A stretch of DNA of 64,000 nucleotides from Bacteroidaceae bacterium (GCA_024698925.1 JAILQO010000031.1:1-64000), one strand, 5' to 3'. Shown: positions 21,212-31,445, counted from the first letter of the stretch. The notes: a model not told the origin generated them from the sequence alone. Program-made: numbers and translations.

Positions 21212-22057
21212 TTATTTTCTGATAAATTCCTCGGGAATCTTGGCTTCACCACGGAGGTTCTCGATAATCTCTGTGAAACGCGTGCGTCCTTGTTCCACGT
21301 CGAGCAATGCCCAGCGTTCCAGCATCTCTGTGCGAGCCAGGTAGCTGAAGAGAGCATTGATGTCGAAAGGCTCCAGGAAGGTTTGCTCTTCAAGCCAATT
21401 CCAACGCAACGCATCGATCGCGCGCTCCTTCTCTACGGGATCTTCTGTATCAGCACAACGCATCAGATCCTTCACGTAGTCGTATTCAGCACCTAAGTCG
21501 AAATCGTGGGCGTTGGCGTGTTCGAGAATGGTTTCCACGACTTCGCCGCCGCCTTGCACATAATCGGAGAGCTGCCATCCCTGCTTGCGGGCTATCAGCG
21601 CAGTGAGAATGTTCAGGATGTCCAGATTCAGCTGATACCAGGTGGCCATCATCTTGTTCGGCACCTCGCGGGCATATTCGTAGTAGGCCAGCATCAAGGC
21701 GTCCTTGGGGAACCATCCTGCCTTATCCTTGTTATAAGCATACTCACGCGCGAAGATGGACATGAACGACGGATAGCGGTGCACGTTGAAGTTCATCTCG
21801 CGGGCGCTGCGAATCAGGTCCTCATACTGCTCACGGCTCAGATTGCCGCGTTCGTCGATTTCTGCGGTGGGATCTGCCAGTAGGCGTACGAGGTTCTCAC
21901 AGTCGAAGCGGAGATAATAGTAGTATAGGAGCTTCTCGTCCTGTGGCTCAATGACCTCTGCCAACTCCTCTTTCAATTGGAGGAGCGAGCGCGCAGGCTT
22001 GGCATCGCTAAGCCGGATGTCTGGCAGACCTGCCATTAAACAATAGTAGTTGGCCAT
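21212..22057 (-). CDS. DUF2764 family protein in V-ATPase operon
   Basis: MANYYCLMAGLPDIRLSD N-terminus, position between E and A. Confidence 0.8.
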   Translation of the reverse strand: MANYYCLMAGLPDIRLSDAKPARSLLQLKEELAEVIEPQDEKLLYYYYLRFDCENLVRLLADPTAEIDERGNLSREQYEDLIRSAREMNFNVHRYPSFMSIFAREYAYNKDKAGWFPKDALMLAYYEYAREVPNKMMATWYQLNLDILNILTALIARKQGWQLSDYVQGGGEVVETILEHANAHDFDLGAEYDYVKDLMRCADTEDPVEKERAIDALRWNWLEEQTFLEPFDINALFSYLARTEMLERWALLDVEQGRTRFTEIIENLRGEAKIPEEFIRK

Positions 22058-22058
22058 C

Positions 22059-22646
22059 TTAGAACAGCATTTCGATGAGTTGCGGACGCAGGAAGTTCTT
22101 GAAGTAGCTCTCTAGTTCATCCTTACCAAAATCAACGCGATAGCTACCATCAGCAGGTTGGATGGAGAAGAGTGCTTGCTGTCCATTGACCTTCTCAATC
22201 TTCACACCCTTGTCCAAAAGAGCCTTAGCCTCACGTGCGAAATAGGTCTTAAGGTTTTCAGCATCTGCCGTGGAAATAACGATATCACCTTGTTTTGCCC
22301 ATTCAGTAGCCAGCGCCACGGTAAACTTACCCAGGAAATCCTTATCATCGGTAAGTTTCTGTACGCTTTGGTTAACCACCTTCTCGGTGACCACATTGGT
22401 AATCTCACTCTTGAGGGCGTTGATGGCCTGACCCATATACAGCTTCAGTTCGCTCTTGGTGTTCTGGTCCAGCTCGGCTGCTGCTTTCTTGGCTTGCGCG
22501 GCAATTGCTTCTGCCTGCTGCTTGGCTTCAGCTACAATCTGTGCAGCCTGAGCCTTCGCCTGCTCAATGATTTGCGCAGCCTCAGCTTGTCCTTTTTCAA
22601 CGCCTTCGCGACGTATCTTGTCGGTGAGTTCTTGAATTTTTTCCAT
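22059..22646 (-). CDS. V/A-type ATP synthase subunit E
   Basis: MEKIQELTDKIRREGVEKGQAEAAQIIEQAKAQAAQIV coiled-coil; operon position. Confidence 0.85.
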   Translation of the reverse strand: MEKIQELTDKIRREGVEKGQAEAAQIIEQAKAQAAQIVAEAKQQAEAIAAQAKKAAAELDQNTKSELKLYMGQAINALKSEITNVVTEKVVNQSVQKLTDDKDFLGKFTVALATEWAKQGDIVISTADAENLKTYFAREAKALLDKGVKIEKVNGQQALFSIQPADGSYRVDFGKDELESYFKNFLRPQLIEMLF

Positions 22647-22742
22647 TTGATATAAGTACTTATAAGATTGTTTTTTGGATTTTTCGCGCAAAAGTACTCA
22701 TATTTTGCCGATTGGCAAAACTTTAGCGCAAAAAAGTCAAAG

Positions 22743-22846
22743 AAAAAAGCGATGATCCTCACGGACAATCGCTTGACAAAATCATTTACCTTATAAACTA
22801 ACTAACTAAATCTCTGTGGAGGGGAACTTATTTCCCTTTTCCGAGT
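22743..22846 (-). ncRNA. Candidate stand-alone small RNA with own promoter and intrinsic terminator
   Basis: TACCTTTGC box at 22855-22847 (minus), AAGCGAT...ATCGCTT hairpin 22747-22774 followed by U-run; no ORF between. Confidence 0.5.
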
Positions 22847-22991
22847 GCAAAGGTACGTGCTTTTTTCGAAGTATGAACAAAAAAATATGTTCAAGAACAC
22901 AAAAATGCCCTTTTCTTTGATTTTTATCAATTGAAAAGCCCCAAAATGATACTCAAATGTTGTTATTTAACAGAAATAACTGTAAAAAGAA

Positions 22992-23017
22992 GCCCCCAAC
23001 TCGTTCGTGCTGGAGGC
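22992..23017 (-). terminator. Terminator-like hairpin after metG
   Basis: GCCTCCAGC...GTTGGGGGC stem (with G-U pairs) then TTCTTTTT on minus strand. Confidence 0.6.
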
Positions 23018-23057
23018 CTCTAAAATATCTGGATTGAGTGAGATTCCTGAGTGTGGT

Positions 23058-25112
23058 TTATCCGACTTGGCTACCAGGTTTCACTTCACGCTGCGGTGTG
23101 ATGACCGAGAGTGAGCCGTCAAAGTTCACCGCAGAAAGAATCATACCCTGACTCTCCAGGCCCATCATCTTGCGTGGCGGGAAGTTGGCAATAAAGCAAA
23201 CCTGCTTGCCCACGAGGTCCTCGGGCTCGTAATGCTGTGCAATACCGCTGAGGATGGTTCTGTTCTCCAGCCCGTCGGCAATCTCAAACTTCAACAGTTT
23301 GTTGCTCTTCTTCACCTTCTCACAAGATAGAATGGTACCTACGCGAATATCGAGTTTCTCGAAATCGTCGAAAGTTACTTCCTTCTTAATAGGCTCTGCC
23401 TTGTAATTTGCGGCCTCGTTCTCTTTCTTGATGCGCTCCAGACGATCCATCTGTGCCTGAATGGCCTCATCCTCAATCTTCTCGAACAGCAATTCGGGCT
23501 TAGCCAGCTGATGGCCGGGCTTCAATAGTTCCGTAGAACCGAGATTATCCCACCCTAATGCTTCCACATTCAGCATCGCATAGAGTTTCTTGCTGCTGAA
23601 TGGCAGGAACGGTTCAAAAGCGATGGCCAGGTTGGCGGTGAGCTGGAGGGAGATATTGATGATGGTCTTAACTCGTTCGGGATCTGTCTTGATCACCTTC
23701 CAAGGCTCGCAGTCGGCAATGTACTTATTACCGATACGGGCCAGATTCATGGCCTCCTTCTGTGCATCGCGGAACTTGAAGTTATCCAGAAGCGCTTCCA
23801 CCTTGGCTTTCACGTCCTTGAATTCAGCGATGGTTTCCTTATCATAATCGGTCAGTTCACCACAAGCCGGCACAATTCCCTCATAGTATTTCTGTGTCAG
23901 CTGCAACGCACGATTCACGAAGTTGCCATAGACCGCAACCAACTCGTTGTTGTTGCGTGCCTGGAACTCTGCCCATGTGAAGTCGTTGTCCTTTGTTTCA
24001 GGCGCTGAAGCGGTGAGCGCATAACGCAGGACATCCTGTTTGCCTGGGAAATCAACGAGATACTCATGCAACCATACAGCCCAGTTACGAGATGTGGAAA
24101 TCTTATCGCCTTCAAGATTCAGAAACTCGTTGGCAGGCACGTTGTCTGGCATAATATAACCGCCATGAGCTTTCATCATGACAGGGAAGATGATGCAATG
24201 AAAGACGATGTTGTCTTTGCCGATGAAGTGGACGAGGCGAGTTTCCTCATCTTGCCACCAGCGCTGCCACGTTCCCCAACGATCGGGATTACTCTCGCAA
24301 AGTTCCTTGGTATTGGAGATATAGCCAATGGGCGCATCAAACCAGACATAGAGCACCTTTCCATCAGCACCTTCAACAGGTACGGGAATGCCCCAGTCCA
24401 GGTCACGCGTCATAGCGCGCGGCTGCAATTCCATATCGAGCCAACTCTTGCATTGGCCATAGACGTTTGAGCGCCATTCTTTGTGGCCTTCAAGGATCCA
24501 TTCTTTGAGCCAGCCCTCGTAATCATTGAGCGGCAGGAACCAGTTTGTGGTATCCTTGAGTACAAGCTGTGCACCACTCTCCTTGGAGCGCGGGTTGATG
24601 AGCTCTGTGGGATCCAGGTCGCGACCGCACTTCTCGCATTGGTCGCCATTTGCTTCTGCGTGGCAGTGGGGACATTCTCCAACGATGTCACGATCGGTCT
24701 TGAAGGTACCCGTTGTCTCGTCATAGAACTGCTTCGTTGTCTTCTCGATGAGTTTCCCATCATCGTAGAGTTTGCGGAAGAAATCGCTGGCGAACTTATG
24801 GTGCGTGTCAGAGGTTGTACGGCTATAGACGTCAAAACTGATACCAAACTCCTCGAATGAGTCCTTGATCATCTTATGATAGCGATCAACAACCTGCTGT
24901 GGTGTGATACCTTCTTTGCGGGCGCGCTGAGTGACGGGCACACCATGCTCGTCAGAGCCGCCGATGAACATCACATCCTCGCCCTTCAGACGAAGATACC
25001 TAACATAGATATCTGCGGGTACATAGACGCCTGCAAGATGGCCGATGTGTACGCCACCATTGGCGTAAGGCAACGCAGAGGTGACAGTTGTTCTTTTAAA
25101 TTTCTTTTCCAT
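23058..25112 (-). CDS. metG: Methionyl-tRNA synthetase
   Basis: [27 protein letters not shown] (KMSKS-like), C-terminal tRNA-binding domain. Confidence 0.97.
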   Translation of the reverse strand: MEKKFKRTTVTSALPYANGGVHIGHLAGVYVPADIYVRYLRLKGEDVMFIGGSDEHGVPVTQRARKEGITPQQVVDRYHKMIKDSFEEFGISFDVYSRTTSDTHHKFASDFFRKLYDDGKLIEKTTKQFYDETTGTFKTDRDIVGECPHCHAEANGDQCEKCGRDLDPTELINPRSKESGAQLVLKDTTNWFLPLNDYEGWLKEWILEGHKEWRSNVYGQCKSWLDMELQPRAMTRDLDWGIPVPVEGADGKVLYVWFDAPIGYISNTKELCESNPDRWGTWQRWWQDEETRLVHFIGKDNIVFHCIIFPVMMKAHGGYIMPDNVPANEFLNLEGDKISTSRNWAVWLHEYLVDFPGKQDVLRYALTASAPETKDNDFTWAEFQARNNNELVAVYGNFVNRALQLTQKYYEGIVPACGELTDYDKETIAEFKDVKAKVEALLDNFKFRDAQKEAMNLARIGNKYIADCEPWKVIKTDPERVKTIINISLQLTANLAIAFEPFLPFSSKKLYAMLNVEALGWDNLGSTELLKPGHQLAKPELLFEKIEDEAIQAQMDRLERIKKENEAANYKAEPIKKEVTFDDFEKLDIRVGTILSCEKVKKSNKLLKFEIADGLENRTILSGIAQHYEPEDLVGKQVCFIANFPPRKMMGLESQGMILSAVNFDGSLSVITPQREVKPGSQVG

Positions 25113-25128
25113 GTATGATATAGATAGT

Positions 25129-26934
25129 TTATTCGCGATTTGCTCTTTTGCGCTCCAGGTGATCCAGAATGATTTTCCTCATGCGCATGCTCTTGGGTGT
25201 TACCTCAACGTATTCGTCCTCCTTGATGTATTCAAGTGCTTCTTCCAGGCTGAGGAGGGTGGCGGGGATGATGCGTACCTTCTCATCACTACCGCTGGCA
25301 CGCATGTTTGTGAGCTGTTTGTTCTTGGTCACGTTAATGACGAGGTCGTTCTCATGAATATGTTCACCTACAACCTGTCCGGCATAGACCTCTGTCTGCG
25401 GTTCGATGAAGAACTTGCCACGATCCTGTAGGTTGTTGATCGCATAGGCAAAGGCGGTACCGCCTTCCAGTGCAATCATGGAGCCTGAGGTGCGACGTAC
25501 GATATCGCCCTTGTAAGGCTGGTATTCTTTGTAGCGATGGGCCATGATGGCTTCGCCTTGCGAGGCGGTAAGCACATTGGTACGGAGACCGATGATACCA
25601 CGTGAGGGAATGAGGAACTCGATGTTCACGCGATCACCCTGACTCTCCATACTCGTCATCTCACCTTTGCGGCGTGTAACCATATCAATCATCTTTGAGG
25701 AAAACTCCTCTGGGACATTGATCGTCAGTTCCTCGATGGGCTCGCAACGTTCGCCATTGATTTCTTTGTAGATCACTTGTGGCTGTCCCACCTGCAACTC
25801 ATAACCTTCACGACGCATGGTCTCAATGAGCACGCTCAGATGCAGCACACCACGTCCGCTGACAATCCAGCGGTCAGTGCTGTCGGGAGCCTGTTCCACA
25901 CGCAGCGCCAGGTTCTTCTCCAATTCCTTCTGCAGGCGTTCATGGATATGACGGCTGGTGCACCACTTTCCTTCCTTGCCGAAGAAAGGCGAGTCGTTGA
26001 TGGTGAAGAGCATAGACATTGTCGGCTCATCAATACTGATTGTGGGCAGTGCTTCGGGCTCTTCGGCGTCACAAATGGTATCGCCGATTTCAAAGTTGGA
26101 AAGACCAATGATGGCGCAGATATCGCCACTGGAGACGGCATCCGTCTTCTGATGCCCCATACCCGTGAAAGTGTGCAGTTCTTTAATCTTCGTGCGTTCC
26201 TTGGAACCATCACGATGGACAATGGTGATAGCCATTCCTTCGCGCAGAGTGCCACGATGCACACGTCCGACTGCGATGCGCCCAGTATAGGTGGAGTAGT
26301 CCAGTGATGTAATCAGCATCTGCGGTGTGCCATCCAGCTGTTCAGGTGCAGGGATGTGCTCCAGAATCTGATCAAGGAGATAGAAGATATTGTCTGTCGG
26401 CGTCTGCCAGTCTTCGCCCATCCAACCCTGCTTGGCAGAGCCGTAAATGACGGGGAAATCCAACTGATCTTCTGTGGCGTCAAGATCGCACATGAGGTCA
26501 AAGACCATCTCATAGACTTCCTCCGGTCGGCAGTTGGGCTTATCAACCTTATTGATGACCACGATGGGCTTCAGTCCTATCTGCAGAGCCTTTTGCAGCA
26601 CGAAACGAGTCTGGGGCATTGGACCTTCAAAGGCGTCCACCAACAGCAGACAACCATCGGCCATGTTCAGCACACGCTCCACCTCGCCACCGAAGTCCGA
26701 GTGTCCCGGAGTGTCGATGATGTTGATTTTGGTATCTTTATAGTTGATGCTGACGTTCTTGGATAGGATAGTGATGCCACGTTCGCGCTCCAATTCGTTG
26801 TTGTCCAACATCAGTTCGCCTGTCTGCTGGTTATCACGGAAGAGGTTGCCTGCCAAAAGCATTTTGTCCACCAGTGTGGTCTTGCCGTGATCCACGTGTG
26901 CGATAATGGCAATATTTCTGATATTCTGCTTCAT
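25129..26934 (-). CDS. typA: Translational GTPase TypA/BipA
   Basis: [29 protein letters not shown]; BipA C-terminal region. Confidence 0.97.
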   Translation of the reverse strand: MKQNIRNIAIIAHVDHGKTTLVDKMLLAGNLFRDNQQTGELMLDNNELERERGITILSKNVSINYKDTKINIIDTPGHSDFGGEVERVLNMADGCLLLVDAFEGPMPQTRFVLQKALQIGLKPIVVINKVDKPNCRPEEVYEMVFDLMCDLDATEDQLDFPVIYGSAKQGWMGEDWQTPTDNIFYLLDQILEHIPAPEQLDGTPQMLITSLDYSTYTGRIAVGRVHRGTLREGMAITIVHRDGSKERTKIKELHTFTGMGHQKTDAVSSGDICAIIGLSNFEIGDTICDAEEPEALPTISIDEPTMSMLFTINDSPFFGKEGKWCTSRHIHERLQKELEKNLALRVEQAPDSTDRWIVSGRGVLHLSVLIETMRREGYELQVGQPQVIYKEINGERCEPIEELTINVPEEFSSKMIDMVTRRKGEMTSMESQGDRVNIEFLIPSRGIIGLRTNVLTASQGEAIMAHRYKEYQPYKGDIVRRTSGSMIALEGGTAFAYAINNLQDRGKFFIEPQTEVYAGQVVGEHIHENDLVINVTKNKQLTNMRASGSDEKVRIIPATLLSLEEALEYIKEDEYVEVTPKSMRMRKIILDHLERKRANRE

Positions 26935-27129
26935 TTTGATGTATAACTTTCTTTTGCGGGCGCAAAGGTACAACTTTTTTGGCGAACAGCGCTCATCTTC
27001 ATGCCCTTTTTATTATATTATGGTGTAAAATCGTACGTGCAGGGCATAAAAGAAGACAGCACAAACCTCGTTTTTAAGGTCTGCGCTGCCTGTATGATGC
27101 TTGATAAGTTTATCGAACTTGTCTCTTTC

Positions 27130-27729
27130 TTAGATGCTGTCGCGTCCGCCAATGAGACTGTCGCGTCCACCACCAGGAATGCTGTCAAGTTTGCCACCAG
27201 GAATGCTGTCACGGCCGCTAGGGATAACGGTGCTGTCGCCGCCAGCACTGGGGATGCTGTCGCCACTAGGGAGGAAGATGCTATCGCCACCTTCTGTAAG
27301 GTGCAGCTCCGCCATGACCTTAGCCTTTGTTTCTTCAACCCAAGCCTTCAGCTCAGCCTTGGTCTTGCCACCGAACTGTGGTGTCACATCCACAATGACA
27401 TCCTTACCCTTATTGCTGGTCTGGTTGTTGGGATATGCCTGCTGAATGATCATGTTTGCAGTCGTGGCGTTTGCCTTGTTGGGGAATGTGTGCGTCAAAA
27501 TAGCGCTGGTGCACCGACCGTCCTCGTCGAATGTGAACGTGTAGTTCATCGTTATTTCAAAGCCATAGTTCTTTGTATTGAATTCGAGGGCGATGGCATT
27601 GTCGGTTTCCGTGATCTTAGGTTCCAGTTTGGCAACATCTTCCTTGGTTGGGGTGAGGTCTTCTTCGCCGCAAGCGACATAGACACAACCAATGATTGCT
27701 AATAGGCACAGATAGAATAGCTTTTTCAT
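27130..27729 (-). CDS. Lipoprotein with C-terminal GGDSI repeat tail
   Basis: MKKLFYLCLLAIIGCVYVAC lipobox; tail GGDSIFLPSGDSIPSAGGDSTVIPSGRDSIPGGKLDSIPGGGRDSLIGGRDSI. Confidence 0.7.
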   Translation of the reverse strand: MKKLFYLCLLAIIGCVYVACGEEDLTPTKEDVAKLEPKITETDNAIALEFNTKNYGFEITMNYTFTFDEDGRCTSAILTHTFPNKANATTANMIIQQAYPNNQTSNKGKDVIVDVTPQFGGKTKAELKAWVEETKAKVMAELHLTEGGDSIFLPSGDSIPSAGGDSTVIPSGRDSIPGGKLDSIPGGGRDSLIGGRDSI

Positions 27730-28001
27730 AATTGACTCAGTGTTTGATGAATAATGATTGTTAAGCGGGTGCAAATGTAGGCAAAACCTCAATACGCACC
27801 AAATATTTCTTTAAAAAAAGTAAAAAAATGATGGAAAATGTACAAAAATCACGCTAAAAGGGTGTGTGTTATATAACTTTTACCTACCTTTGCGCCCGCA
27901 AATCCCGAAAGTCGGGTGCATTCGAGGGTGGGTGTACGACGATTGATGACGACGGCTCACCACCTGAAGGATGTGATTATCAACTTTATCATCAAAACAT
28001 T

Positions 28002-28271
28002 ATGTACTTAGATTCCGCTAAGAAGACCGAACTCTTCGAGAAGTTCGGCAAGGGCACCACCGACACTGGTAGCGCCGAGAGCCAGATTGCATTGTTCACT
28101 TATCGCATTGCTCACCTCACTGAGCACATGAAGCAGAACCGTAAGGACCACAGCACAGAGCGTGCTCTGACAGGTCTCGTAGGTAAGCGTCGCGCGCTCC
28201 TCAACTACTTGAAGTCTCGCGACATCAACCGCTACCGCGCAATCGTCAAGGCTCTGGGTCTGCGTAAGTAA
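28002..28271 (+). CDS. rpsO: 30S ribosomal protein S15
   Basis: MYLDSAKKTELFEKFGKGTTDTGSAESQIALFTYRIAHLTEHMKQNRKDHSTERALTGLVGKRRALLNYL. Confidence 0.97.
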   Translation: MYLDSAKKTELFEKFGKGTTDTGSAESQIALFTYRIAHLTEHMKQNRKDHSTERALTGLVGKRRALLNYLKSRDINRYRAIVKALGLRK

Positions 28272-28435
28272 ACGAAAAACGCAGCCTAACAGCGGACCCT
28301 CCCCTCACTCTCCCTGCGAGGGAGGGAGTGGTCACTGCTCAAGAAGTGAAATCACCCAAGAGAGAAGTGTCTGGTTTATCCTATGCTTCTCTTTTGTTTT
28401 TTTGACATCAAAACAATCATCATATCATAATGGCC

Positions 28436-31171
28436 ATGAGCAAAAACAACCAGTCAAATAGTAACCAGACTCCCCTCGCCCACGGGAGAGGAGTTGGGGG
28501 CGAGGCTTTGGGAAGTGTCTTCCGTTCACTCCTCCCAGACATCCTTGCCATCCTCTTCTTTGTGGCACTCTCCTTTGCCTACTTCCTCAAGCCTGTCAGC
28601 GAGGGACTTGTTCTGAAAGGTCACGATCATAGTGGTGGCGCAGGAGCAGCCTCTGAGATGGAGGCATATCGTGACAGTCACAACGGCGAGCGCACTCGCT
28701 GGACCAATACGCTCTTCTCGGGTATGCCTACCTATCAGATGGCGCCGTCCTATCCCTCCACAGAGAAGTTGCAGAAGGTAGAGAAGGTCTATAAACTCTT
28801 CCTGCCCGACTATGTGGTGCTGGTCTTTGTAATGCTGCTGGGATTCTACATCCTGCTGCGTGCCTTTGATTTCAAGGCTTGGATGGCTGCCCTCGGAGCT
28901 GTCCTGTGGGCGTTTTCCAGCTACTACTTTATTATAATAGGTGCAGGCCACATCTGGAAATTCTATACCTTGGCCTATATTCCACCAACCATTGCAGGTA
29001 TGGTTCTCTGCTATCGTGGCCGTTATGGCTGGGGACTTCTTGTCACCGCTTTCTTCATGGCGTTGCAGATTCTCTCCAACCATGTGCAGATGACCTACTA
29101 TTTCGCCTTTGTTATCGCCTTGATGGCGTTGGCAGAGCTTTTCGCTGCCATAGCCCACCCCCAGCCCCTCCCCAAGGGAGGGGAGAACGATGCCGCTGGC
29201 GAATCCAATGGAAATGAGTCCCCCTCCCTTGGGGAGGGGATAGGGGTGGGCCGCTGGCTCAAAGGTACCCTCACCTTCGCCCTCGGCTGCCTCATCGGTA
29301 TCGCCATTAACGCCTCCAATCTCTTCCACACGTGGGAGTACAGCAAGGAGACCATGCGTGGAAAGAGCGAGCTGACACAGAAGACCAAGGATGCTGCCGA
29401 CCAGACCAACAGCGGACTGGAACGCTCCTATATTACGGCCTGGAGCTATGGCATTGATGAAACCTGGACACTCCTCATCCCCAATGCCAAAGGTGGTGCT
29501 TCGCAGCCGCTCACGCAGAGCAAGACGGCGATGCAGAAAGCCAATTCCACCTATATGCCCGTTTATCAGAGCCTCGGGCAGTACTGGGGCGAACAGCCTG
29601 GTACCAGTGGTCCCGTCTATGTCGGAGCTTTCGTACTATTCCTCTTCATTTTGGGCTTTTTTATCGTGAAAGGGCCGATGAAATGGGCTCTCTTCATCGC
29701 TACGATTCTGAGTATCACGCTTGCCTGGGGTAAGAACTTCATGCCCTGGACCGACCTGTGGCTTGACTACGTGCCGATGTATGACAAGTTCCGTACCGTA
29801 GCCTCCATCCTCGTCATCGCCGAGTTTACGATACCCTTGCTCGCAATGCTCGCTCTACGTGAGTTAGTGAAAAATGAAAGAGTGATAAGTGGAAAATACA
29901 AGTTACCCTTCTTCATCTCTCTGGCTTTAACCGCAGGCCCTTGCCTATTGTTCTGGCTCATGCCTGATGTGTTCTTTGGCAACTATATCAGCAGTTCTGA
30001 GTCTTCGATGCTTCAGAATGCTGTAGCTCAAGGTTATATCCCGCAGGATATGCTGGCCAGTATTCTGGCTAGTATCAATGAGATGCGTAGCGCTGTCTTC
30101 TCTGCCGATGCAGGCCGTTCGTTGCTCATTATCCTGGTAGGTTGCGCTGTGTTACTCGCTTACCATTATAAGAAGATCAAGGCGTGGGCGATGGTGGCAT
30201 GTCTCATCGTACTCTGTACAGCCGACATGTGGGATGTCAACAAGCGTTATCTCAATGATGCCATGTTCTCGCAACCGCTGCCAGCCCAGCAGTTCTTCCA
30301 GAAGACACCTACGGATGAGGCTATCCTTCAGGACAGCGACCTCTACTATCGTGTCGTGAACCTCGCAGTCTCCACCTTCAATGACAATAGCACCAGCTAC
30401 TGGCATAAGAGTATTGGCGGTTACCACGCAGCCAAACTGCGTCGTTATCAGGAGCTCATAGAGGCCCATATCCAGCCGCAGCTCTTCACGCTCCATCGTG
30501 CATTAGCTGAGAGCGGTGGTCGTTTGGACAGTCTGGCAGGCGACAGCCTTTTCCCTGTCATCAATATGCTCAACACCAAGTATGCCATTGTGCCGCTTCA
30601 GGGTGGCCAGACGCTACCGATTCAGAATCCTTGGGCGATGGGCAATGCCTGGTTCGTGGATAACGTACTCCTCGCCTCCAACGCAGACGAAGAGCTCTCT
30701 CTCCTCGCCTCCATCAATCCTCGTCACACTGCTGCTGTCGATGTCCGTTTCCGCGATCAACTCCCCGATGCCTTTATCAGCGCTGGAGGGGTGACAGAAG
30801 CCACCTCGGAGGCCGTAGGAGGGGCCACCTCAGCCATTTCCCTCACCACCTACGAAGCCAACGCCCTCACCTTTGAGGCCAACACGGACCGTCAGCGCCT
30901 CGCTGTCTTCTCGGACATCTACTATCCAGGCTGGCAATGCACGATTGATGGTGAGCCAGCTGAGATTCTGCGTGCTGACTACGTATTGCGTGCCGTGGTC
31001 ATTCCTGAGGGCAAGCATACGATTGCGTTCCGCTTCGATCCCCAGAGTCTTCACACGACGGAGGCGATAGCTACCTCAGCCCTCATTCTCCTCCTCGTCC
31101 TGCTGTTGGCGCTTGTGGGCTGGAATGTCTGGAAACGGAAGGCCGCGAAAAATGATCTTCAAGGTAAGTAA
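28436..31171 (+). CDS. YfhO-family multi-pass membrane protein
   Basis: KGHDHSGGAGAASEM..., many TM segments, YYPGWQCTIDGEPAEILRADYVLRAVVIPEGKH C-terminal domain. Confidence 0.85.
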   Translation: MSKNNQSNSNQTPLAHGRGVGGEALGSVFRSLLPDILAILFFVALSFAYFLKPVSEGLVLKGHDHSGGAGAASEMEAYRDSHNGERTRWTNTLFSGMPTYQMAPSYPSTEKLQKVEKVYKLFLPDYVVLVFVMLLGFYILLRAFDFKAWMAALGAVLWAFSSYYFIIIGAGHIWKFYTLAYIPPTIAGMVLCYRGRYGWGLLVTAFFMALQILSNHVQMTYYFAFVIALMALAELFAAIAHPQPLPKGGENDAAGESNGNESPSLGEGIGVGRWLKGTLTFALGCLIGIAINASNLFHTWEYSKETMRGKSELTQKTKDAADQTNSGLERSYITAWSYGIDETWTLLIPNAKGGASQPLTQSKTAMQKANSTYMPVYQSLGQYWGEQPGTSGPVYVGAFVLFLFILGFFIVKGPMKWALFIATILSITLAWGKNFMPWTDLWLDYVPMYDKFRTVASILVIAEFTIPLLAMLALRELVKNERVISGKYKLPFFISLALTAGPCLLFWLMPDVFFGNYISSSESSMLQNAVAQGYIPQDMLASILASINEMRSAVFSADAGRSLLIILVGCAVLLAYHYKKIKAWAMVACLIVLCTADMWDVNKRYLNDAMFSQPLPAQQFFQKTPTDEAILQDSDLYYRVVNLAVSTFNDNSTSYWHKSIGGYHAAKLRRYQELIEAHIQPQLFTLHRALAESGGRLDSLAGDSLFPVINMLNTKYAIVPLQGGQTLPIQNPWAMGNAWFVDNVLLASNADEELSLLASINPRHTAAVDVRFRDQLPDAFISAGGVTEATSEAVGGATSAISLTTYEANALTFEANTDRQRLAVFSDIYYPGWQCTIDGEPAEILRADYVLRAVVIPEGKHTIAFRFDPQSLHTTEAIATSALILLLVLLLALVGWNVWKRKAAKNDLQGK
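29154..29250. repeat. 30-bp near-perfect inverted repeat inside yfhO-family gene
   Basis: CCCACCCCCAGCCCCTCCCCAAGGGAGGGG (29154-29183) vs CCCCTCCCTTGGGGAGGGGATAGGGGTGGG (29221-29250), 28/30 complementary. Confidence 0.95.
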
Positions 31172-31254
31172 TTTCTTTTTTCACCTTCATTTTCTCGCGT
31201 TCTCATACTTTTTCACTACCTTTGCACCCGCAAAGTGAAATCATTCACATGGGC

Positions 31255-31326
31255 GGCCCTGTAGTTCAACGGATAGAATAGAAGTTTCCTAAACTTTAGA
31301 TAGGGGTTCGATTCCCCTCGGGGCTA
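31255..31326 (+). tRNA. tRNA-Arg (CCT)
   Basis: Cloverleaf: acceptor GGCCCTG/CGGGGCT, anticodon loop TTCCTAA, T-arm AGGGGTTCGATTCCCCT. Confidence 0.9.
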
Positions 31327-31350
31327 CCGAAAGGAGCAATGGGAAGAATT

Positions 31351-31385
31351 AAAGAGCGCTAATTTACAAAAAGTTAGCGCCCTTT
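31351..31385 (+). terminator. Terminator-like hairpin downstream of tRNA-Arg
   Basis: AAAGAGCGCTAA...TTAGCGCCCTTT then CTTTT. Confidence 0.65.
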
Positions 31386-31398
31386 CTTTTCCAAAATA

Positions 31399-31424
31399 GT
31401 GTACTATTAATTGCAATAGTACAC
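31399..31424. repeat. Perfect 10-bp inverted repeat
   Basis: GTGTACTATT aattgc AATAGTACAC, followed by another AGTACAC at 31429-31435. Confidence 0.9.
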
Positions 31425-31445
31425 CTTTAGTACACAATCCATCTT

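Noticed and set aside
28300-28330. G/C-rich hairpin after rpsO as a member of the in-frame insert family
   Set aside because: CACTCTCCCT/AGGGAGGGAGTG resembles the family but an ordinary rpsO terminator role is simpler; kept out of the main claim.
30781-30840. Direct repeat GAAGCCACCTCGGAGGCC / GGGGCCACCTCAGCC in yfhO as another insert
   Set aside because: Short and degenerate; flanking protein aligns plausibly with normal YfhO length variation.
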